Assembly (NCBI GenBank): GCA_963682025.1
Contig: OY821521.1
Coordinates: forward strand, 165,806,461-165,870,460
Direction: 5' to 3'
Length of the DNA: 64,000 nucleotides
Source: Cordilura impudica
Lineage: Eukaryota > Arthropoda > Insecta > Diptera > Scathophagidae
Shown piece after piece: positions 11,340 through 24,621 of the stretch. Position 1 is the stretch's first letter. Every line of letters begins with the position of its first letter. The translations under genes and the position numbers were made by a program. The notes beneath the pieces are model-generated. The model made no database searches. It had not been told where the DNA came from and saw nothing but the letters and a program-made list of their open reading frames with translations.

Positions 11340-12060
11340 TAATCGTAGAGAATATTTAAGTTGAGGTAGCCCAATTTATGGATTTTTGCCATGGCGAATA
11401 CACACGTGTGTGCCGGTACGTTTTCATGTTGGAAAAACAATTCTGTCTCCGCCAAACGCGCTCGTTTTTCTTTAAATCAACATCGTTTTACCAAAAAGGT
11501 ATGGCCTTGTTGGCCGACAGATATACCTTGGCTTTCTTTGGTAAAAGCTCACCCAAATAAATTCACTGCTTAGACTACACATTGGTCTCCGGTTTATTAA
11601 GACGTTTACAAAACGGCGCAAAACTTCTTCCGATTGCGGTTGAACATCACCAAACACTCATTTGAAAAGGTTACTCCACTGCGCTTATGGTCAAGTGGAG
11701 CAATCACGATAACCATCGCGCGGATAGCTTTCTCATGTCCAAATAAACCTGTAAAATGTGATGTACCCGCTCTGTGTGCGCTTACATCTCTTCGGTCGAA
11801 TCGTCGCATTCGTTAACGAAATTTTTCTATCGAAATTATTTTTTTACTCTATCACAATTAACGAATTATGGCCTCCTATACCCGATATCGAATGCGGCGA
11901 CCAGCGGCTAGGTTTGACAACCTCTTTTGGGCGATCGGAACATTCGAAGTCACTTGTGCTCATACGGCCGCAAAGGAACCCATTAAACCATTTTTCCCAG
12001 CCATTAAAGTTGGGCGGTGAGAATTTTCCATATTATTCATTAAGCCATCCCTTCATTCCG
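11340..12060. other. Unassigned complex, less AT-rich segment
   Basis: Visibly richer in G and C than its neighbours, with overlapping open frames on both strands. The + frame beginning at 11391 (MANTHVCAGTFSCWKNN) continues after two stops into 11634-11816 (SFEKVTPLRLWSSGAITI) in the same register, as a decayed coding sequence might; minus-strand frames also exist. I recognise no family. Possibly the remains of a transposon or captured gene. Confidence 0.3.
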
Positions 12061-12300
12061 GTTTTTTTTTCGCAAAAAACAATATTTTATAAGCACTCGA
12101 AATTCACAATTTTCCATTTTTTTTAAATTTATCGAGGTTGTCTGATTTCAATGGCTCACCAGCACAAACTAAATGAGGCAACTTGGTGAAAATTTTACAG
12201 TGTTCCACTAATAATCTGGTAGTTAACAGGATTAATGTTGACTTGTCATTAACTACAGGGGAAGTTCAAAAAGTCACAGAGGTGTGAAACTGATCCTTAA
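12060..12300. repeat. Dispersed repeat N, copy 1
   Basis: TTTTTTCGCAAAAAACAATA, then AGCACAAACTAAATGAGGCA and ATTTTACAGTG, reappear diverged at 16810-17000 in the same order and orientation. No open frame; nature unknown. Confidence 0.55.
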
Positions 12301-12792
12301 GACGTTAAGTACTCTTTATAAGAAATTTTCTTATCAAAAGTCACATCTAAAATCATAGGTATTTGCTTCTGAACTCCTTTTTGAGAAAAAAATACTTTTT
12401 TTGTAAAGAAATGTTTTAAAGAAAGCGTTTTATTTTAGTTACCCATGAAAAAAAACAAACGAATAATTGCCACACTTTTTATGCGCAACCCCACTGTTTA
12501 ACATATGATATTTTCATTCTCGAATATGAATTAATTTTAGTAATGGTATTTTCTGGTTTCGTTGGTTGTTAGTTGCTTTTTTTAATATCACGTAATTTTT
12601 TTTTTTTTTTTTTTGTTGAAAACTTTATAGGAGTTCCCAAAATTGCTGTTAGCGGTGTTTTGTATACAATATAATTATCTTATTGTTGTTGTTTTTGATA
12701 ATTACCCACATTGTGCAACATACATCCATCTTTGTTGGTGTATTCTGGTCATTATGTAAAATTAATACGTGTTCAACATCACCATCATCATC

Positions 12793-12824
<32 letters not shown>

Positions 12825-13889
12825 CATCATCACCATCATCATCATATGCAAAAACAACAACCGGTATCGATGGTAGCTTGCATGCACATTAATATGTTTG
12901 TGATGTTGGTGTATGTCGTGTTACGGGTCTATGTGAAATTGTATTATTTTATTGGTGTGTGTGTGTGGATATGTGTTATTTGGTGATTCTATGGGTTTTC
13001 CTTTCTGTTGTTGTTAATAGGGTTAACGTTTAGATTTTGCGGTAAATTTTTTTTTTTAGTCAAAGGTCTCTAAATTGCTTTAAAGTCAGGTGAGTACAAA
13101 GAATGACAAAGTGGTCACGAAAAGGTTTGTGACATATTTCAAAATTTTACAGATTAAAATGCATTATGTTGATCTATCACACGAATATATTTGTGCCAAT
13201 AAGGAAAACTGAAAAGCCAGTCAAATATAATATTCATCTGAGCTGTGACTGTTTTGGCAATTCAGGTAATTATGGAAAACGTGCTATCTCTGCATTATGT
13301 TAATATACATATATTATACATATCAAAGGAAAATTTCTAAGAATACTTGATACAAATTATAAAGTTTATTTTTTTCCCCAGGGTATAAAATATTTTAGCA
13401 TGCTTCAAAGAGAGAACTTCTGCTAATAAATTCAAAAAATATATATTTTATATTTGAAATATGCGTTCCCTTTATTATATAGTGTAACTTTTATTATAGA
13501 GAACCAATTACAAGAAAACATGTATACTTTATAACTTTAAAAAAAAAAAAAAATATAAATTTTTAATTGATTTAATTTTTGTTAATTCCATCTTTAGAAC
13601 GACAGGAATTTATATATTTAGAAACATATAAAAACATTATTTTATATGAAAAACTTAACGGATAATCAGACATTCTTGACATCATAAAAAGCTTTCAAGA
13701 AAAATTTTATATCAAAACAATTTTTAAAGGTGATTGTCTGAAAAAACTGAAGACAATTTAAACTAATTGGCTGTAATTGACCCCCATTCAAAAATTATGA
13801 AAACATTATTTTAACAAAAGGCGATTTTTAACAAAATTTTTTTATTTAAACAGTAATTTTTTTTAAAGAAAATGCATTTATTTCAATCC
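12301..13889. other. Intron spacer with simple repeats
   Basis: AT-rich, with poly(T) at 12595-12614 and several A/T homopolymers. A juxtaposed AG|GT site at 13089/13090 (AAAGTCAG|GTGAGT) is noted as a possible recursive splice point. No gene seen. Confidence 0.4.
12776..12846. repeat. (CAT/ATC)n trinucleotide microsatellite
   Basis: About 70 bp of CATCATCACCATCATC. Frames across it give poly-His or poly-Ser and are not genes. Confidence 0.95.
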
Positions 13890-14340
13890 TAAGATACTTA
13901 GTTTTCCAGATATAAGCAAATCCATTTTCACCTTAAAATTTTACGCTTTTCAACCTAACAACCCTAAAAATGAATACTGCACAATTCATGTAGGGTATTA
14001 AAGCTAAGAGCCAAATGTAAACCATGTTGCACTACGACGTCTAGTTTCCAAGATATAAGCAATTTAATGTTCCCTCAAAAATAGTACATCCCTTAATCAA
14101 TTCATAAGGGCCAATGATCTACCGTGTCTAGTTTTCGAGATGTAAACGATTTTATGCTTCCGATAAATTTTTTTGTTTTTCGATATGGCACCCCAAAAGC
14201 AGTTACCGCCCAACTCGTGTGAGGTCAACCATGTTGATTTACTTTATTTAGTTTTCGAGATATAAGCGATTTTATTTTCTTCTCCAATATTTTATGTTTT
14301 TCGATCTGGCAGCCCCGAAAATAATTATCGATGAATTCAT
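13890..14340. repeat. Degenerate 90-140 bp repeats with a TTTTCGAGATATAAGC motif
   Basis: The motif TAGTTTTCGAGATATAAGCG or a close variant occurs at about 13899, 14041, 14129 and 14249, each followed by GATTTTAT-like sequence and separated by diverged spacers. A decayed tandem array just before the next minisatellite. Confidence 0.55.
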
Positions 14341-14379
14341 ATTTTGCTCTGCGACCCAAAAGTGACGTAAGCAAACGGC

Positions 14380-16740
14380 GAATCAGAACCTGGAAATGTT
14401 TCTATAGGAGAAATGAATCCGAGTCTGAGAATATTTCTATAGCAAAATTGACGCAGAATAGAGAATTTTTTTTATAAGAAAAACGACTAAAAATCTGACC
14501 ATATTTCTATAGGTAACATGCCTCGGAATCTGAGAATATTTCTATAGGAAAAATTATTCAAAAACTGAAAATTTTTCTATAGAAAAATAAATGAGAATTT
14601 CTCTATAGCATAAATAGCTCGGAATCTGAGAATTTTTCTGACTCAGAATGTGAGCATATTTTTATACGCGAAATGACTAAGAATCTGAGCATATTTCTAA
14701 AGGAAAAATTATTCAAAATCTGAGAGTTTTTCAGAATCTGAAAATTTTTCTATAGGGAAAATAACTCAGAATCTGAGAATTTTTCTATAGGAAAAATGAA
14801 TCAGAATATGAGAATTTTTCTATAGGAACAATGACTCAGAATCTGGGAATTTTTCTGTAGAACAAATGATTCAATTTTTCTATAGGAAAAATTACTCATA
14901 ATCTGGGAATTTTTCTGTAGAACAAATGATTCAATTTTTCTATAGGAACAATGACTCAGAATCTGGGAATTTTTCTGTAGAACAAATGATTCAATTTTTC
15001 TATAAGAAATATTACTCAGAATCTGAGCATATTTTTATGAGCCAAATGACTAAGAATCTGAAAATATTTTTATAGGAAAACTTATTCAAAATCTGAGAAT
15101 TTTTCTATAGGGAAAATGACTCAGAATCATAGAATTTCTCTATAGCAAAAATAACTCAAAATCTGAAAATTTTTCCATAGGAAAAATAACTCAGAATCTG
15201 AGAATTTTTCTATAGGAAAACTTATTAAAAATCTGCGAACTTTTCATAGGGAAAACGACTCGGAATCTGAGAATTTCGCTATAGAAAAAATAACTCAGAA
15301 TTCGAGAATTTTTCGATGGGAAAAATAACTCAAGATCTGAAAATTTCTCTATAGCAAAAATAACTCAAAATCTGAGAATTTTTCTGTAGAACAAATGACT
15401 CAATTTTTCAATAGGAAATCTGAGAATATTCCTGTAGAGCAAATGACTCAGAATCTGAGCATATTTTTATAGGCGAAGTGACTAAGAATCTGAGCGTATT
15501 TCTATAGGAAAAATAAATCAGAATCTGAGAATTTTTCTATAGCAAAAATAACTCAGAGTCTGAGAAATTTTCTAAAGGAAAAGTCACTCAAAATCTGAAA
15601 ACATATCCGTAGGAAAAATTGCACAGAATCTGATAATATTTATATAGGAATAATGTCTCAGAAGTTGAGAATTTTTCTATAGTAAATAGATCTTTCAAGC
15701 TAAAAATATTTTCATAGGAAATATTATTTCAAATCTGAGAATTTTTCTATAGGAAAAATTACTGGTAATCTGAAAATTATTCTAACAAAAAATGTCTCAG
15801 GATCTGAAAATTTTGCTATATAAAAAATATCTCATTAGCTGAGAAAATTTTTATAGAAAAAATACTCCAGAAGCTAAGAATTATTCTATACGAATATTAG
15901 CTTGGAATCAGAATTTGAGAGTTTCTCTATATCAAAAAATTATCAGGTTCTGAGAAGTTTTCCACAGATTGAAGATCTCACAAACTGAGAATTCTTCTAT
16001 GGGAGATATGACTCAGAATCTGAAAATTTTGCTATAACAAAAATTTCTCAAATTCAGAAAATTTTTCTATATGACAAAGACCTCAGTTTCTTAGAATTAT
16101 TACAAAGGATCTCAGAATTGAGATTATGAGAATGTCAGATTCTCCGAATTTATTCATAGGAAAAGGTTTCAGATTCTAAAAACTTTTCTATTAGAGAAAC
16201 GTTTTAGAAACTGAAAATTGTTTTATAGGCAAATAGCTTTAGATTATAAGGGCTTTTCTCTAGGATTTTTTGATTAGAAGAATGTCTTAGTATCTGAGAT
16301 TTTTTTTTTAAATTATAATGTAACATAATTTCATAATTTTCGTAATGGAAAAATTTTTCAGAAACTGATAATTTTTCTACAGGATATATGCCTTAGGTTC
16401 TAAAGGCTTTTCTATATGAAAAGCTGCTCAGTATTAGAGCGTTTTCTATAGGAAAGTTTTTTTAAAGCTGACTGATTTTCTATAGGATAAGTTTTTCAGT
16501 AGCTGTTTACTGATAATCTGGCGTGTTTTTTTTTCTCTAGAGAAAATAAATCAGGACATGATGGGTTTTCTATCGGAAATATGTCTCAGAAAGTGAGAAT
16601 ATATATACAAGAGGGAGTTTCTGCAGAAAAATTTTACCAGAATCTGAAGTATTTTTGTCTGGAAAATTACTCACACTTTATAACGGTTTTTTATAGGAAA
16701 AAAGCCTTAGAATAAGGTATTGCATATCTGGGGTCTTTTG
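14380..16740. repeat. Near-palindromic minisatellite of about 35 bp (CTGAG...CTCAG), block 1
   Basis: The unit is approximately AATCTGAGAATTTTTCTATA followed by GGAAAAATGACTCAG. CTGAG pairs with CTCAG and TTTTTC with GGAAAAA around a TATA centre, so each monomer can fold on itself. Copies are best preserved at about 14750-15600 and decay towards 16700. Confidence 0.9.
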
Positions 16741-17284
16741 CTTCGATAGTCAGAATATAAGGAATTCTCAATAAGACAATGCAGTATTTATCAAGCGTTT
16801 TCTTGCTTTTGACGATGTTTTTCCGCAAAAAAATAATATTTTATGAGCCCACTGCTTTCTCTGGCTGTCAAGCACAAACCAAATGAGACACTTTGCTCAA
16901 AACTTTGCAGTGACTTACTAACAAGTGTTAAGCGACAGGAACAGTGTTTATTTTAGAATACTACAGTTAAGTTGAAAAAGTTACAAAGTTCTCAAAGTGC
17001 CCTCGTACTTCAACACAAATGATTATTTACAACAACAATATTTTACTAGAATTTATAAATTTTCATACCGGCATAAGTATTTTTAATTACGGCACATGTC
17101 CTTCATTAAAAACCTGTCATTGGGTCCATATTGCATTCTAGTGTAGCCAAATCTACCTAGATAATTTGTGGCATATAGCATATAGTTTTTTCTTTAAACT
17201 TTAGGCAATTTTTTCACTTTTTTATTCGTGTATATTCTTTTTGACACATCCCCCGTATAATATTATTCTCCTAGAAATTGATAA
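16741..17284. repeat. Spacer including dispersed repeat N, copy 2
   Basis: 16810-17000 matches 12060-12300 (TTTTTCCGCAAAAAAATAAT, AGCACAAACCAAATGAGACA, CTTTGCAGTG). The remainder is AT-rich without recognised content. Confidence 0.5.
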
Positions 17285-18290
17285 AAATCCGCCTTAATAT
17301 ATGATTCAGCGTCTGAGTCATTTTTATTATAGACAAATTTTCCGATTCTGAGTTATTTTTCCCACAGAAATATTAGATTCTATGCAGTTTTTCCTACGGA
17401 AATGTTCTCAGATTCTGAGTGACATTTCATATTGAAAAGTTCTCAATTAATTTTCATATAGAGAAATTCTCAGATTCTTTCTATAGAAAAATTATCAGAT
17501 TTTGAATAACTTTTCCTATGGAAATATTCTCAGATTCTGAATCATTTCTCTTATAGAAATTTGCCTAGATTCAGAGAATTTTTTTACACAATAAATGTCT
17601 CACACTCTGAGAGTTTTTCTATAAGAAAAAAATCTCGGAATCTGAGAGTTTTTCTATAAGAAAACAGTCTCAGAATCTGAGAATTTTTCTATACAAAAGA
17701 AGTCTCTCCAGAAAAAAATATTGATTTAACAAAAAATTAAAAAAAATAATTTCTTCCACTAATTAAAATAATTAATATATTTTTGAATTTTTTCAAAATT
17801 CCTTAAATAGAATTTAAATTCCCCGAAACTAATTCTTAGATTTGCTCTGAATTAAGAGAATTTTCTATATAAAAGAAGTCTCTGAATCTGAGAAAAAAAA
17901 CTCAAACTCTGGGATTTTTCCTATACGAAAAATGTCTCAGACACAAAAATTTTCTGTAAGAAAAAGCTCTTAGAGTCCGAGAATTTTACTATAGGAAAAA
18001 TGACTTAGAATCTAGAATTTTTTAAAATGTCTCTCAATTTGAGAATTTTTTTTAAGGAAAAATAACTAAGGAATATATCTATAGAATTCTATATCTATAG
18101 AATTCTATTTAGAAATCTGAGTATGTTTCTATAGGAAAAACTCTTAGTTTTGGTGAAGTTTTCAGCAGGAAAAATATTTCAGAATCTAAGAATTTTTCTA
18201 AGAAAAATATCTCAGGATCTAAAAATTTTTCTGTAGGCAGAATGCTTAAGATCGTAAGTGTTTTTCTATCTATTTTTATTCAGTATAGAA
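17285..18290. repeat. Near-palindromic 35-bp minisatellite, block 2, with an orientation switch
   Basis: From about 17290 to 17570 the units read in the opposite orientation (CAGATTCTGAGTTATTTTTC); from about 17575 they return to the forward form (TCTGAGAGTTTTTCTATA). An insert at 17708-17838 (starting CCAGAAAAAAATATTG) matches part of the element at 18547-18989. Confidence 0.85.
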
Positions 18291-18301
18291 TATCATAGAG
18301 C

Positions 18302-18336
18302 CTACTTAGACCGACCATAACTTTCTTTCTTGTGTT
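18302..18336 (-). mobile_element. Family A terminal fragment
   Basis: CTTAGACCGACCATAACTTT followed by CTTTCTTGT resembles the family-A 5' end read on the minus strand (AGACCGACTATAATTTTCTT, ACTTGTT). Only about 35 bp remain. Confidence 0.45.
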
Positions 18337-18546
18337 TTTTTTTTATTTATTTAAAAAAATCTCGTTTTTAAATCAAAATTTGTCAACTGTTTGGTATTTT
18401 GATGTGAATTATATTGACATTTATTTATGTTCTCAGTAACAGTCGCAATATGTGCAATAAAATTTACATATCTTTATTATACTCGTATATATGCAACGCA
18501 AATTGTATCTATTTCATAGCTTAATTTGAGCAGAAAGTTGGTACAA

Positions 18547-18989
18547 ACACTCAAAGAAAAAAAATTTTTTTTTTTAATTAATAAAAATTAACACACAGAA
18601 AAAACTGATTCATTGTGCCCACTGAATTTATTGCCAACTTAATTTCGATGAAGCTATATAACTGAATTTCGAGTTGATTAAGATCACAATCCTGTTGCCT
18701 TAGCATTAGATATTTTATCACAATAGAAAATGGTTAACTGCCATAAAATTTCTGATGATACAATCAAAAATTCAATTGTTAAACTTTGGGGCAATTCATT
18801 GGTGCGAACTTTTTTTCTGAGTCCAGAAAAAAATCTTTATTTAACAAAAAATTAAAAAATAATTTCTTCTACTAATTAAAATATAAATAAAATTTTAATT
18901 TAATTTAAATTTTTTTTTTCAAAGTTCCTTAAATAGAATTTAAATTCCCTGAAACCAAATTTTTCTACTAAATACATTTTTTTGAGTGT
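18547..18989. mobile_element. MITE-like element F (ACACTCAAA termini)
   Basis: Bounded by ACACTCAAA (18547) and its complement TTTGAGTGT (18981-18989), each next to a homopolymer A/T run. About 440 bp, no coding capacity. Its right part (18822-18965, CCAGAAAAAAATCTTTATTT to TAAATTCCCTGAAAC) is repeated at 17708-17838. Confidence 0.5.
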
Positions 18990-19799
18990 ACTTCCACGCC
19001 ATAAAACTGTTACGTGTTTGAGTTATATATATTTTTTTTTTATTATTTTTTTTTATTAAACATGCATGTGTTGTCTACGTACGTGTGTACATACACGTGC
19101 GTAATAGTTGTATTTGTACATAAAATACATTTACATTTTGATGGGATTTATATGCATGTATTAAATCTTTTGTTATCCCACTCATACAACAAAAAAAAAA
19201 TAACATATGAGGTACAAAAAATAAAATAAAAGACAAAACAACAACAATACAAATCACAAGCCTTTTGTATTGTGTTTTTCTTTATTCCTAGAATTATAAG
19301 ATATTCTCGTGTTTGTTGTTGTTGTTATTTTAGTTATATTTATGAAACTTTAAACATGTCCTTCAGAAAATATTTCACATGTTTTTGTTTTTTTTTTCAT
19401 TTTTTATTTTGCATACATGTTGGTTTTAACCTGCATGTATACAGATGTTGTTGTTGTTGTCGTTGTACTTGTTCAAGCTATATCTCTTTCATTATCGTTG
19501 TTAACTTTGTAGTGGCTGTTGTTCTGCTAGCTAAGACCATAAGAGGTTACTACTCAAAAAGGATAATCAGTATAGATTTCAAAGGAAAAGTATAAAAGCA
19601 AATAGGCAAAATAGCATGATTATGATTAAAATACTCGTAGTATAATAAATATGAGTGACATGCAAATGTTTGCAAAAAAGATTTTCAAATCTTCTACAAG
19701 TTTGTTCGAACTTAAGGGTTACGGAACAGTGGGTTAGTTTAAAAGTTATGGACATTTTTATAAGTAATTCAAGGAAAATTTTCTTCTTCTTAATTTTAA
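18990..19799. other. Spacer with TGT microsatellites
   Basis: (TGT/TTG)n runs near 19313-19334 and 19446-19462 and poly-pyrimidine tracts. The Cys/Phe-rich open frame at 19272-19595 is a product of these simple repeats. Confidence 0.5.
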
Positions 19800-22700
19800 G
19801 GTCTCCCTATTTTCTATAGGAAAAATAAATCTGGATCTAAGCAAGTAAATTCACCCAGAATCTGAGAATATTTCTGTATGAAAATTGTTTCAGAATCTAA
19901 GCATATTTCTATAGAAAAATGAATCAGAATCTGAATATTGTTTCGTAGGAAAAATAATCCAGAATATGCGAATCTTTCTATGGGATAAATATTGCAGAAT
20001 TTTAGCATTTTTTCTTCAGGAAAACTGACTCAGAATCTGGGAATTGTCCTATAGGAGATGACATAACTTAGAATCCGAGCATATTTCTATAGGAAAATTA
20101 ATCCAGAATTTGAGCATATTTCTATGGAAAAATTAATCAGAATCTGAATGTTCTTAAGCAAGGAAAATAACTCAGAATCTGAGAATTTATCTATAAGAAA
20201 AATAAATCAGAATCTGAGAATTTTTCAGAATCAATCAGAATCTGAATATTGTTCTATTGTAAAAAATATTTCATAAATGATAAATGTCTTAAAATCTCAG
20301 AAGTTAACTTAAGGAAAAATAACATAAAATATAAGATATATAACTCAGAATCTACACATATTTCCATAGGAGAAATAACTCAGAATATAGGAAAATTGAT
20401 TCAGAATTTGAGCATATTTCTATAGGAAAAACAGTCAGAATCTAAGAATTTTTCTCTATGCAAAATGATTTTGAATATGAAAATTTTCTTTATAGTAAAA
20501 ACAACTCGGAAACTGTAAATTATTTCATATTAAGAAAGCTTCAGAATCTGAGAATTTTTTTTAGAAAAAATGATTCATAAAATGTTTCTACAAAAAAAGG
20601 GCTCAAATTATGAGAAAGTCTCAGATACTGAGAATTTTCTATAGTAGAATGCCAAAATGTCTCACATTCAGACAATTTCAATACGATGAAGATCTCAGAA
20701 TCTGACAATTATTTCAAAGAAACTAAGAACTGATTACTTTTCTATATAAAAACATTATCGGATCCGTAGTCAAAGAAATTTTGCAACGAAAAATCTCAGA
20801 ATCTGAGAATTTTTCTGAAAAATTTTATGTAAGAAAAAAATCTGCGAATCTGAGACATTTTTATACGAAAAAATTCTCAGATCCTTAAAATTTTTATACG
20901 AAAAAGTCACAGATTCTCAGATGTTGCAGATTCTGAGAAATTTTCTATGCGAAATAAATCTCCTGAACCTGAAAATGTGTAAAATGTTTAAGACTTTGAG
21001 TATTTTTCAATTCGAAAAAGTTTGAGAATTTTTCTATACGAAAAAAGTCTCAGACTTTGACAATTTTTCTACACGAAAAATGTTTCAGAAACTGAGATTT
21101 TCTACACGAAAAAAGTTTCAGAATCCGAGATTTTTGTATATGCAAAATGTCTCAAATTTTGAGAATTTTTCTGTACAAAAATTTTTTCAAATTTTAAGAA
21201 TTTTTCGATAAGAAAAAAATTCTCAAACTATAGGAAATGTTCTATACGAAAAAAAAAATCTCAGACTCCGAGAATTTTTCTATACGACAATTTTTCAATA
21301 CCAAAAATGTCTCAGAATCTGTGAATTTTTTTTACGAAAATAGTCTCAGAATCTGGGAATTTTTCTGTACGAAAAATGCTCAGAGAACTTTTCTACTTGA
21401 AAAATGTCGAAAAACGGCAATTTTTTAACGTAAAATGTCTCATATTCTATATAAGAAAAAAATATGCGAATCTGAGATATTTTTTACACGAAAAAAGTCT
21501 CAGATCAATTAAAATTTTCATACGAAAAAGTCACAGATTCTGAGAATTTTTCTATACTTAAAATGCTTCAGACATTGAGTATTTTTCTATTCGAAAAAGT
21601 TTGAGAATTTTTCTAAACGAAAAGTCACAGACTATGAAAATTTTTCTACGCGAGAAGTTTCAGAATCTGAGATTTTTTCTACACGAAAATAGCTTAAGAA
21701 TCCGAGATTTGTTCTATATGAAAAATGTAAGAAAAATTTTTCAAATTTTCAGAATTTTTCGATACGAAAAAAGTCAAAAACTATAGGAAATGTTCTATAC
21801 GAAAAAAATTTCAGACTCCGAGAATTTTTCTATATGCAAAATATCTCAGATTCTAAGAAATTTTTTACATGAAAAACGGCTCAGAATATGAAAATTTGTA
21901 TATTCGGAAAGTATTCCTAGAATTTTTCCCTATGAAAAAAGTCTCAGACTCTGTAAATTTTTCTATACGACAATTTTTCAATGCCAAAATGTCTCACAAT
22001 CTGAGAATTTTTATAGAAAATAGTCTCAGAATCTGGGAATTTTTCTGTACGAAAAATGTCTCAGACTCTGAGAATTTTTCTATTTGAAAAATGTCGCAGA
22101 ATGAGAATTCTGAGAATTCTTCTGTACGAAAAAGTCGAATAGCCTAAGAAACTTTCAAACGAAATAAGTCTCAGACTTAGAGACTACGAAAGATGTCTCA
22201 GATTCTTAGCATATTTCCACACGAAAAAATTTTCAGATTCTGAGAATTTTTCTACAAGTTGAACTCTCAGACTCTTAAAAATTTTCTATACCAAGTCTCA
22301 GAATTTAAGAATTTCTCCATACCATAAAATGTCTCAGATTCTGAGAATTTTTCGACACGAAAAAAGTGTCTGAATCTGAGAATTTTTTAATACGAAAATA
22401 ATGCGGAATCTGAGAATTTTTCCATGCGATCTGAGAATTTTTCCATTCCCCGAATCAGACTCAGAGAATTTTCCTATACGAAAAACGTTTTGGATTTTGA
22501 GGATTTTTCGATATCAAAAAAGTCTTCGAATCTTTGAAATTTTCTATACGAAAAAAGTCTCAAAGTCTGAGAATTTTTCGATTTGATAAAAGTCTCGGAG
22601 TCTCAGAATTTAACGAGAAGAAAAATTAATCACATATCTGAAAAATTTTCTATAGGAAAAGTGAATCAAAATCTGAAACTTTTTCTATAACAAAAGGTTC

Positions 22701-23960
22701 TCTCAAATTCAGGGAATTTTTCTATAAAAGATATGCCCCTTAACACTTTTCTATGTGAAAAACCTCTCAGACTCTAAGAGTTTTTCTATGCGAAAGAAGT
22801 CTGTATGAAAAATCTTTCAGATTTTGAATCTTATTCTAATCGAAAAAAAAGTCTCAGACTCTGAGAATTATTCTATAAGGAAAAGGTCTTAAATTCTGAG
22901 AATTTCATTACATGACATTTTTCACAGACTCTGAGGATTTTCCTATAAAAAGAATTTTATAAAATATCTCTGAAATTGAGTATTTTTCTTAAGAAAAATT
23001 CCTCATAATCTATAGAATATACATATCTATCTATTTACTATTTGAAAGAAATCTCAAGTTTTAGATTTGGAGCATTTTTTCAGTAGGAAAAATGTTACAG
23101 AATCTGCGAAAAATGTTTTTAATCTTGAATTTAGGAAAAATACTTTAGACTCTAATGGCTTTTCTATAGGAAAGAATACTTGTGAAAGGGTTTTCTATAA
23201 GAAAATTGTTTCAACATCTGCTTCAGAATTTGATTTCTGACGTTTTTGCTTGAGCAAAAAGTATTCCGAAATTGCGACGTTTTCTATAGCAAATATGCCT
23301 CAGAATCTGAAATTCATTCTATGGGCAATATACCTTTGAATATAAAAACTCGTCTATAGGAGAAATTCTTCACAATGTAAAATTTTTTTATACAAAATAT
23401 ACCTTAGAAGGAATTTCTCTAGAATATTTTTTTTCACAATAGGAAAAATGCACGGAATCTTAAGAATTTAAGGGATTTTCTATAGGAAAATTAATTTTGA
23501 GTAAAGAAAGTTTCTATAACAAACAAATCATAATCTGACGTAATTACTATGGGAAGTAGTACTCTGAATCTAAGGGCTTTTGCATATGGAAAATGCATTT
23601 GAAGCTGAAGGTTTCCTGTTTATGGAATAAGTCCTCACAATCTAGAGATGTTTTTTGTAATAAAAAATTTTAAAATCTTAGAATTGTTTATATTACAAAT
23701 TCCTTTGAATATGCGAATGTTTCCAACTCTAAATTTTTCGATACGAAATTTTTCTCTAAATCTTAAGGCTTTTTTACGAAAGATTCATCAGAATCTGAGA
23801 GTTTTTCCTATAGAACAAGTCTTAATATGCGCGTGGTTCATCTTTAAAATAAACCTTAAAATCTAAGGAGTTTCTTAAGGTGAATCTTAACAAAATCTTA
23901 AGTCTTTTTCTATAGGAAAAATGTTTTGAAATCTGAGGCTTTTTCTAAACCAAAATTATG
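19800..23960. repeat. Near-palindromic 35-bp minisatellite, block 3 (4.2 kb)
   Basis: Same family as 14380-18290. A common variant here uses TTTTTCTATACGAAAAAAGT with CTCAGAATCTGAGAATTTTT, especially at 20950-22600. Many short frames (FFYEKSQ-type peptides) are repeat translations. Confidence 0.9.
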
Positions 23961-24620
23961 AAATTTTTATGAAATGCTTTATATTACATCATGACATTTC
24001 ATTAAAGAATTACAAAAGGATTATGCTGTACTATTTAATTATCGTTTCTTTATGGCTTGAATTCATTTATCGAATTTGTGTAATTTCATTCAATTTATAT
24101 TCCATTTAGAATGTGAATAATAAATTATTACAAGATTTATTCATAACAAAATTGAAATACACATAAATAATTTTTGTGACACGTACATGATTAAGCAATT
24201 ATTTTAAAAATAGCGAATAACAACTGAACAACTGACATACTGACATATTGATACATATACTTATACAAACATATATCATGCATACACATACATAATTTTA
24301 GTATATGGAAATTAAATGTTTGTTGTGTGTATGTGTGTATGTGTGTGCGAGCAATGATTGGTAACAGGATGTTAATATACTCCTACGCACACATTTATAC
24401 ATGTGTTTTCCGTCAGGCATAATTAAAATTGAATTGTCAATAAATTTCCAATTTATAACATTGACTTTATGACAACATAGTTTATCATATAATTAATAAG
24501 ATAAAAGGAATTATCAAATTTATTTTGTACACCATTTCTAATGGTAAGTTAATATATTCAACTTACTTTTGAAATTAAATTAGAAACTTAAAACCAAAAT
24601 TTAAATTTAAATATATAACT
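23961..24620. other. Intron spacer
   Basis: AT-rich with a (TG)n/(TATG)n stretch at about 24326-24355. Nothing else recognised. Confidence 0.5.
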
Positions 24621-24621
24621 A

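Noticed and set aside
12711..12986. Poly-histidine protein frame
   Set aside because: It is the CAT trinucleotide microsatellite read in one frame.
19272..19595. 107-residue Cys/Phe-rich frame
   Set aside because: Built from TGT microsatellites and poly(T); no family features.
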